Source: Chloroflexota bacterium (GTDB lineage: Bacteria; Chloroflexota; Limnocylindria; Limnocylindrales; CSP1-4). From it: a DNA stretch of 64,000 nucleotides. The position numbers and the translations under genes were made by a program. The stretch is from positions 26,838 through 90,837 of the forward strand of contig JAHBUZ010000015.1 of NCBI GenBank assembly GCA_019637815.1, given 5' to 3'. The notes below the pieces were generated by a model. The model worked only from the letters and a program-made list of their open reading frames with translations. It searched no databases and was not told where the DNA came from. Shown here in pieces: positions 58,783 through 64,000 of the stretch (position 1 is the stretch's first letter; every line of letters begins with the position of its first letter).

Positions 58783-60468
58783 CTACGGCTCCACCTTGAG
58801 GTCGTACCAGCGAAGCTGGAGGTCGGGATGCCACGTGAGACCGCTCACGCCGTCACGGACACCCCACTGGGTGGCGTACTCGGCGATGGGCAGCCAGTTC
58901 GGCGTCGCCATGATGATCTCCTGGATCTCGGCGAGCATCTGGTCCTGCTTCGCCGGGTCGGTCTCCTCGTAGACCGCCGGGAAGTAGGCGTCCACGGCCG
59001 GGTCCGAGAACAGGGTGTAGTTGCCAGGGCCGCCGGTGGTCATGAAGGGACCCAGCGCGTACTCAGCGGTCGGTAGGTCCGGCTTGTCCTGGTCGTCGAG
59101 GAACATGCCCACGTCGTGCTTGGAGAACACCCGGTCGGCGAACTGCGCCTGGGGCATCGGGTCCAGCTCCAGCTCCACGCCGATCTGTCGGAACGAGGAC
59201 TGGATGAGCGTGGCGATGGGGCCCAGGGTGGACTCCCGCTCGGCCACGTAGGCCAGCCGGAGCACGCCCGGGTACTGGTCGAGACCCGCGCCGCCCGGGA
59301 AGCCGGCCTCGTCGAGCAGGTGGGCCGCCTTCTCGAGGTCCGTCGTGTACTGCGCGTCCGTCCGATGGAAGCCGACATAGCTCGAGGGGACGGTCCCCTC
59401 CCACTTGGTCGCCTGCCCGCCGTAGCCGGTCGACAGGATCTCCTCGTACGGGATCGCATACGCGAACGCCTGGCGGAGCGCCTGGTTCTCGAACGGCGGG
59501 ACGTTCCAGGACAGGCCCAGGAACAGGAACTGGTTGCCCACGATGCTGTCGACATGGACGCCGTTGCCCGCCTGGCGCAGGAACTCGTAGTCACGCGGGG
59601 TCAGGTTCTGGACGATGTGTGCCTGCCCGGCCTGGAGGGCGGCGATCCGGTTGGCCGTCTCGGGGACCTTGCGGAACACGATGCGGTCGATGGCCGCGGG
59701 GCCGCGGTAGTAGCTCGGGTTGGCGACCGCCGTGAGCTCGGACCCCTTGGTCCAGGACTCCAGGCAGTAGGGACCGAAGCTGGGCGCGTTGGTCGTGGTG
59801 GCGTACTCGTGGGACCAGGGGTCGGCCTCGGTCGCGTGGGCCTGCATCTCCTTGCTGTCCCAGATGAACACGAAGAAGTCCGTGAGGACCGGCAGGAACA
59901 GGCGTCGCTGGCTGGCGACCTTGATGTCGACGGTGAAGTCGTCCACCTTGGTGACCTCGTCACCCAGGGAGCGGTCCGCGTCGGGCGCCAGGACGTCCGG
60001 CGTGAACCCGGCGACGCCGCCGGTGTTGAACATGAACCAGCCCAGCGGGCCGAGCGTCCCGGACGCCGACTTGGCGCGTGCGAACGTGTACAGCACGTCA
60101 TCCGCGGTGAACTCGTTGCCGGAGCAGCCGATGACGCCCTGCCGGAGATGGAACCGGTACGTCAGCGTGTCCGGATCGAACTCCCAGGACTCGGCGAGCC
60201 GGCCCTCGAAGCTCGTGAAGTCGAGCTGGTGGACGCCGCCCTCGCTGTGGGTGCCGGCGGGTGCGAACTCGACCAGCGGCTCCATCAGGTTCACGAGGGC
60301 CGCCATGCTCTCCAGCACCAGCGTGCCCGGTGCCTCCGTGTCCAAGGCGGCCACGGCGTCGGGTGACAGGATGACCAGCTGGGTCTGGTCCTGCGCCGTC
60401 ACGGCGGCCGGTGCGAGGAGCGATGTCGCGACCGTCGCGGTCAGCAGGATCGATGTGCCCTTGCGCAT
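58783..60468 (-). CDS. Peptide/nickel-type ABC substrate-binding protein (SBP_bac_5)
   Basis: 561 residues. Signal peptide ending VTA, mature QDQTQ, no lipobox. SBP_bac_5 features: EGRLAESWEFDPDTLTYRFHLRQGV, FTADDVLYTFARAK, AYAIPYEEILSTGYGG, TDLEKAAHLLDEAGFPGG and WLPIAEYATQWGV. Delivers a peptide-, amide- or oligo-like ligand to the DppBC/OppDF importer. ATG 60468 with GAGGG upstream; a TACGCT -10 candidate lies at 60516-60511. Confidence 0.9.
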   Translation of the reverse strand: MRKGTSILLTATVATSLLAPAAVTAQDQTQLVILSPDAVAALDTEAPGTLVLESMAALVNLMEPLVEFAPAGTHSEGGVHQLDFTSFEGRLAESWEFDPDTLTYRFHLRQGVIGCSGNEFTADDVLYTFARAKSASGTLGPLGWFMFNTGGVAGFTPDVLAPDADRSLGDEVTKVDDFTVDIKVASQRRLFLPVLTDFFVFIWDSKEMQAHATEADPWSHEYATTTNAPSFGPYCLESWTKGSELTAVANPSYYRGPAAIDRIVFRKVPETANRIAALQAGQAHIVQNLTPRDYEFLRQAGNGVHVDSIVGNQFLFLGLSWNVPPFENQALRQAFAYAIPYEEILSTGYGGQATKWEGTVPSSYVGFHRTDAQYTTDLEKAAHLLDEAGFPGGAGLDQYPGVLRLAYVAERESTLGPIATLIQSSFRQIGVELELDPMPQAQFADRVFSKHDVGMFLDDQDKPDLPTAEYALGPFMTTGGPGNYTLFSDPAVDAYFPAVYEETDPAKQDQMLAEIQEIIMATPNWLPIAEYATQWGVRDGVSGLTWHPDLQLRWYDLKVEP

Positions 60469-60510
60469 GTGTCCCTCTCTGGCAGCAGGGTGGGCGGAGC
60501 GGATCGTGTG

Positions 60511-60516
60511 AGCGTA
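60511..60516 (-). promoter_or_regulatory. -10 candidate of the peptide/amide importer operon
   Basis: TACGCT on the minus strand, 42 nt before ATG 60468; no convincing -35 at 17 nt, which would fit an activator-dependent promoter served by the upstream PucR-type regulator. Confidence 0.4.
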
Positions 60517-60581
60517 GCCCAGAGATGGCCCGCCAACCATCGGTCTGTATCAGCAGGAACGCCCCTTGATCTGTGAGGACA

Positions 60582-61865
60582 TCACGATCCGTGACGCGCG
60601 TCGGTTGCGGGGTCGTTGCGGCCGAGTGAGGACAGCGGCAGCAGCTTAAGGGCCAGCTGCACCCGGAAGCAGAACTCGCCGTCCTGGAGTGAGCCGCCCA
60701 GGAGCTCCTCGATGCGCTTCGTCCGATAGGTGAGGGTGTTGGCGTGCACTCGGAGCCGCTGTGCCGCGAGCTTCCGGTTGAGTGCGTCCGCGAACAGCGC
60801 CTCGAGGGTGCGGGCGTGCTCCGTGTGGCGCTCCCGGTCACGTCGGATGAGCCTGCCCAGGACCTCGTTGACGAACGCGTCGATGGACTCGCCCGTCCGG
60901 AACAGGTCGAACAGACGCAGCTCGTCATAGCGCGACACGAGCGACGTGGGCTGGAGGATGGATCCCAGCGCCTGGGCCCGCTGTGCCTCCGCGTAGCTCG
61001 CCACGATGCCCGTGGGCCCCGCACGCGGCGTCCCGAACGCGATGCTCGTCTGGTCGTCGCGCGTCTGACCGGCGAGCGCCATGAGCACGGCCGGCGCGAC
61101 CTCGTCCACCGTGTCCCCCGGCACCGCCGCCACGAGACCGGTCCGCATCACCACCGCGGCGGCCTGGGGCAGGTATCGCTGGAGCTGGGCACGACAGCGC
61201 TCCAGACCCAGGTCCCGAGCCACCGTCAGCGGCCGTGTCCGGTCGCGATGCGAGACGAGCGCCACGACGTGCGTGGAGCCGAGATCGAACCCGAACGACC
61301 GTCCCTCTCGGGTGACCGCCTCCTCGTCCACCAGCTCGCCGGACAGCAGGCGCGCCAGGAACAGGCGCCAGGCACCCTCGTGCGACTCTGCCTGGCGGGC
61401 ACGCTCCTGGATATAGCCCTCGGACGCGGCGGCGCTCACCATGTCCGCGAACCGGAACGTGAGGTCGCCGAGGCGCGCCATGTCCGCGGTAGGCTCCGCG
61501 ACCTCGATGAGACACGACCAGAGGACCCGTGCACCGATGCGATAGGCATGCAGGATCGACTCCAGAGGCACGCCCTGGCGGAGTCGTCGACGACCCGCGT
61601 CCGCGAGCTCCGCGAGCTCGCTCGGCGTGGGCAGCCGGTCCTCCCGGAGCGCCCGGAAGTAGAGCTCCACGTGACGGGCGTTCATGGCGCTCACGTCCTG
61701 GTCGAGCACCGGGTCGGCGGACGCGCCGTACGTGGTGACCTCCGCCCGGACGGACGCGTTCAGGCGATGCGCGAACTCGTCCACCTGTGCCGCGGTCAGC
61801 GAGAGACGGCCCGCTGACGGGGTCACAGCGGGTGCTGGAGCGGCCGATCGGGGATCCATCACCAT
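60582..61865 (-). CDS. PucR/CdaR-type transcriptional regulator
   Basis: 427 residues. N-terminal helical sensor (RsbRD-like: FRALREDRLPTPSELAELADAGRRRLRQGVPLESILHAYR), a central GGDEF-like domain (TSIAFGTPRAGPTGIVASYAEAQRA), and C-terminal HTH_30: TLEALFADALNRKLAAQRLRVHANTLTYRTKRIEELLG. PucR-type regulators activate purine, allantoin or other nitrogen/carbon catabolic genes on ligand binding. Directly upstream of the importer operon in the same orientation, its likely target. ATG 61865 or 61859. Confidence 0.85.
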   Translation of the reverse strand: MVMDPRSAAPAPAVTPSAGRLSLTAAQVDEFAHRLNASVRAEVTTYGASADPVLDQDVSAMNARHVELYFRALREDRLPTPSELAELADAGRRRLRQGVPLESILHAYRIGARVLWSCLIEVAEPTADMARLGDLTFRFADMVSAAASEGYIQERARQAESHEGAWRLFLARLLSGELVDEEAVTREGRSFGFDLGSTHVVALVSHRDRTRPLTVARDLGLERCRAQLQRYLPQAAAVVMRTGLVAAVPGDTVDEVAPAVLMALAGQTRDDQTSIAFGTPRAGPTGIVASYAEAQRAQALGSILQPTSLVSRYDELRLFDLFRTGESIDAFVNEVLGRLIRRDRERHTEHARTLEALFADALNRKLAAQRLRVHANTLTYRTKRIEELLGGSLQDGEFCFRVQLALKLLPLSSLGRNDPATDARHGS

Positions 61866-61969
61866 GACAGGTCGCTCACTCGTGAGGAGTCACCAGTACC
61901 CTGGCGACGCGGCGAGTGAGACTATCACAAGCCATGCGGGTGGCGGACCGCCCGCGAGAGGAGTCGAGC

Positions 61970-62980
61970 ATGCGCTTCGGAGTCGCCATCCCCACCTGCA
62001 CGGAGGGCATGATCACGCCCATCCCCTTCGCGGGACCGGATGACATCGTGGCGCTCGCGGTGGAGGCCGAGCGCCTGGGCTACGACGCGGTCATGGGCAA
62101 CGACCACCTGACCACGCAGCGCTACGTGCGGGCACGCTGGGACGAGCCGCCCAGCTACTACGAGCCGCTCATCGCGCTCACGGCGTGCGCCGCCGCGACA
62201 TCGCGGATCGGGCTCATGACGGGCGTCATCGTGCTGCCGATGCGCGATCCGATCCTGCTCGCCAAACAGGCCGCCACGCTCGACCGGTTCAGCCACGGTC
62301 GACTCATCCTGGGCGTCGGCGTGGGCGCCTATCGCGAGGAGATGGAGGCCACCTATCCCGATCGGCGGGAGGCGCCCCGCGCGGCGTGGATGGACGAGTC
62401 GATCCAGGCACTGCGGCTGCTGGCCACCGAGCGACGCGTGGACTTCGAGGGTCGCTGGATCCGCTTCCGTGACGTGGAGATGTATCCCAAGCCGGCGCAG
62501 GATCCGCTGCCCATCTATTCGGCAGGCAACGCGGAAGGGTCCATCCGACGCGCGGCCACCTGGTGCCAGGGCTGGATCCCGGCGGCCATCGGCCCGACAC
62601 GCGTCGCGGACGGGCGAGCGCGGCTGCGCGCGTATGCCGCGGAGGCCGGGCGCGATCCGGACGCCATCGAGATCGCGCCCCAGCTGGTGGCCTGCATCGG
62701 ACGCACGACCGAGGAGGCGGAGGCGCATTTCCGGGCGTCGCAGGTGTACGAGCATCTCGTCTCGCTCCAGGCGTCCACGCTCAAGGGGTTCGATGTCTCG
62801 AGCTACGTGTCCATGAACCTCATCGGCTCCGTGGCAGAGGTCGTGGAGCGGGTGGAGCGCTATCGGGAGGCCGGCGCGGACCACCTCTCCGGGCTGCTGT
62901 TCGTGGGCGACACCCTCGACGCGCTTCGGGAGCAGGTCACCACGTTCGCGACCGAGGTCATGCCGCGCTTCCGGGACTGA
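61970..62980 (+). CDS. LLM-class flavin/F420-dependent oxidoreductase
   Basis: 336 residues. MRFGVAIPTC, LGYDAVMGNDHLTT, RIGLMTGVIVLPMRDPILLAKQAATLD, GRLILGVGVGAYREEM, and PLPIYSAGNAEGSIRRAA are luciferase-like barrel motifs. Start ATG 61970 has GAGGAG 6 nt upstream. Divergent from the PucR-type gene and convergent with the alpha/beta hydrolase gene; could belong to the same catabolic system. Cofactor FMN or F420 not distinguishable. Confidence 0.8.
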   Translation: MRFGVAIPTCTEGMITPIPFAGPDDIVALAVEAERLGYDAVMGNDHLTTQRYVRARWDEPPSYYEPLIALTACAAATSRIGLMTGVIVLPMRDPILLAKQAATLDRFSHGRLILGVGVGAYREEMEATYPDRREAPRAAWMDESIQALRLLATERRVDFEGRWIRFRDVEMYPKPAQDPLPIYSAGNAEGSIRRAATWCQGWIPAAIGPTRVADGRARLRAYAAEAGRDPDAIEIAPQLVACIGRTTEEAEAHFRASQVYEHLVSLQASTLKGFDVSSYVSMNLIGSVAEVVERVERYREAGADHLSGLLFVGDTLDALREQVTTFATEVMPRFRD

Positions 62981-62987
62981 CCCGTGG

Positions 62988-63003
62988 TCGGACCTCGGTC
63001 CGA
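62988..63003. terminator. Hairpin after the LLM oxidoreductase gene
   Basis: TCGGAC-CTCG-GTCCGA, perfect 6-bp stem and tetraloop, 8 bp after the stop codon, between convergent genes. Confidence 0.45.
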
Positions 63004-63058
63004 GCGGCCGGGACGGCGTCGAGGCGTCGCTGGCGCGACCCAGGTCCCGCCGGCGCGA

Positions 63059-63097
63059 GGATCAGGCACCGGCGGCTCCGGGATCAGGCGCCGGCGG
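63059..63097. repeat. 17-bp direct repeat spanning a stop codon
   Basis: GGATCAGGCRCCGGCGG at 63059-63075 and 63081-63097, one mismatch, 22-bp period. The second copy contains the stop codon of the alpha/beta hydrolase gene, so the gene end has been duplicated. Confidence 0.6.
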
Positions 63098-63941
63098 TCG
63101 CGGTCACGAACTCGATGATCTCCGCGGCGTAGCGCTCGGGCACCCGGGACGGCATCTGGCCCGCGATGCCCTCGACGTGGACCACCCGCGCGTCGGGCAG
63201 CATGCCCGCCACACGCTCGTCGAGGTACGCGAGCGGGTCGTCCGCGGCGTTCAGCAGCAGCACCGGGCAGCGGAGACCAGTCAGCGCGGGGATGGGGTCG
63301 TAGGCCCAGACCGCCCGGTAGCCCCAGTTGTATCGAGGTCCGGCGAGCAGCAGCTGCATCACGGCCATGTGGACCAGCTCGATGGGTGAGTCGGGTGGCC
63401 AGTCCTTCCGGCCACGGGCGGCGGTCCGGTCCCAGGCCCACTGGAGATGACCACCGTCACGTCGCAGCTCGATGTCCGGCGCGAAGACCTCCTTGGCGCT
63501 CGCGCTCGTCGCCGCGACGCCCGGCCCCAGCACCCGCTCGGCCAGCCAGGGCTCCCACTCGTCGGGCCGGAACAGGGGCACGCCACTCAGGACGACATGC
63601 GTGACGCGTTCCGGGCCCGCCTGTCGCGCGAGCTCGAGACCGATGCCCGCGCCCGTGTGACAGCCGGTCATGACGAACCGGTCGATGCCCAGGTCGTCCA
63701 TCGCCCCCAGGAGGATCGCGGCGTACTCGGGCACGCTCGGCGGGGCCGGTGGTGCGTCCGACTGGCCGTAGCCGGGCGTATCGAACGCATAGGCGCGCAT
63801 CGTGCGGCCCAGGTACGGCAGGGCCGGTGCGAAGATCGCCGACGAGAGCGGCGATTCGTGGAACAGGACGATGGCCGGGCCGCTGTCCCCCTCGTGTCGA
63901 TAGTGGACCTGGCCGATGCTCGTGGTGGCGTATCCGCGCAT
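63084..63941 (-). CDS. Alpha/beta hydrolase-fold protein with non-canonical triad
   Basis: 285 residues. Fold is clear: IVLFHESPLSSAIFAP (oxyanion region), FDTPGYGQSD, lid, CPVLLLNAADDPLAYL (acid Asp). The nucleophile elbow reads TGCHTGAG, i.e. His where Ser/Asp/Cys normally sits, and the region of the catalytic His reads GIAGQMP, Gln instead of His. It may be inactive, or use another mechanism such as cofactor-free dioxygenation or lyase chemistry. ATG 63941 has TATCCT 8 nt upstream (leaderless). Convergent with an LLM oxidoreductase gene. Confidence 0.7.
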   Translation of the reverse strand: MRGYATTSIGQVHYRHEGDSGPAIVLFHESPLSSAIFAPALPYLGRTMRAYAFDTPGYGQSDAPPAPPSVPEYAAILLGAMDDLGIDRFVMTGCHTGAGIGLELARQAGPERVTHVVLSGVPLFRPDEWEPWLAERVLGPGVAATSASAKEVFAPDIELRRDGGHLQWAWDRTAARGRKDWPPDSPIELVHMAVMQLLLAGPRYNWGYRAVWAYDPIPALTGLRCPVLLLNAADDPLAYLDERVAGMLPDARVVHVEGIAGQMPSRVPERYAAEIIEFVTATAGA

Positions 63942-63949
63942 GGCGCGGA

Positions 63950-63955
63950 AGGATA
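63950..63955 (-). promoter_or_regulatory. -10 box of the alpha/beta hydrolase gene, leaderless arrangement
   Basis: TATCCT on the minus strand, 8 nt before ATG 63941; identical hexamer and spacing to rpiB. Confidence 0.5.
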
Positions 63956-64000
63956 GCGAGCGGACCGCCGCACGGTCCGACAGCGGCCAGGAGCGGGCGG

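Noticed and set aside
26726..63941. A Rut-type pyrimidine degradation pathway
   Set aside because: LLM, isochorismatase, RidA and alpha/beta hydrolase families all occur, but in separate operons tens of kb apart, with no flavin reductase or nitroreductase, and the hydrolase lacks its triad.
1..64000. CRISPR arrays, insertion sequences, prophage, rRNA genes or replication origin
   Set aside because: No regularly spaced repeats with unique spacers, no transposase or phage-structural homologies, no rRNA and no DnaA-box cluster were recognised.

Overview
This 64 kb window is high-G+C bacterial DNA (about 70 % by eye) with dense, mostly unidirectional gene clusters, many GTG and some TTG starts, and short intergenic spaces. 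The gene content (three luciferase-like flavin/F420 oxidoreductases, a CtpE-like P-type ATPase, a CxxC-x17-CxxC zinc-ribbon protein, a Cthe_2159-type beta-helix protein, several binding-protein-dependent transporters whose binding proteins lack a lipobox) fits an uncultured terrestrial or aquatic Chloroflexota (for example the Limnocylindria/Ellin6529 type). An actinobacterium is the main alternative. Taxonomy is inference; no rRNA is present.

Layout. 1-16.8 kb: housekeeping and small conserved genes (5' end of proC, YbaK-type deacylase, an LLM oxidoreductase, methyltransferase plus cobalamin-binding-like protein, NatAB-type ABC exporter, 7Fe ferredoxin, cupredoxin, zinc ribbon, rpiB plus a secreted hydrolase, a CSLREA beta-helix protein, tRNA-Gly(TCC) overlapping a duplicated HNH-like gene, an HTH and a pentapeptide-repeat protein). 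16.9-24.3 kb: P-type ATPase, infA, a secreted two-domain rhodanese followed by a YeeE/YedE thiosulfate-type transporter, an MFS exporter divergent from a MarR regulator. 24.4-33.4 kb: a DHDPS-like plus NAD-epimerase pair divergent from a six-gene operon that joins a sugar-type ABC importer to an isochorismatase-like and a nitrilase-like hydrolase. 33.5-39.1 kb: a membrane-anchored sulfite-oxidase-fold molybdoenzyme, an OmpR/EnvZ-type two-component system, a secreted methionine-rich protein and a Cthe_2159-type protein. 39.2-47.9 kb: a CUT1 sugar-type importer operon without its own ATPase (isomerase, MalF, MalG, binding protein, SDR, RidA), its probable regulator, and a divergent M20 amidohydrolase plus RidA pair; the two transcription units share a 24-bp promoter/operator motif. 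47.9-49.5 kb: a DinB-like protein and a voltage-gated-channel-like protein with an abnormal selectivity filter. 49.6-61.9 kb: a leftward catabolic block (RidA, threonine-synthase-like lyase, LLM oxidoreductase, M24 peptidase, full Opp/Dpp importer, acetamidase/formamidase, PucR-type regulator). 62-64 kb: a third LLM oxidoreductase convergent with an alpha/beta hydrolase that lacks the usual catalytic Ser and His.

The accessory part looks like three uptake-plus-catabolism modules for nitrogen-containing organic compounds, each with transporter, amide- or imine-directed hydrolases (isochorismatase, nitrilase, M20, acetamidase, RidA) and a dedicated regulator. The strongest sequence-level signals are (i) a recurrent TANNNT box only 6-8 nt before start codons, implying leaderless mRNAs, (ii) glutamine directly after the A-x-A signal-peptide site in six exported proteins, and (iii) the shared operator around the 44.7-46.0 kb regulator. 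No mobile element, prophage, CRISPR array or replication origin was seen.
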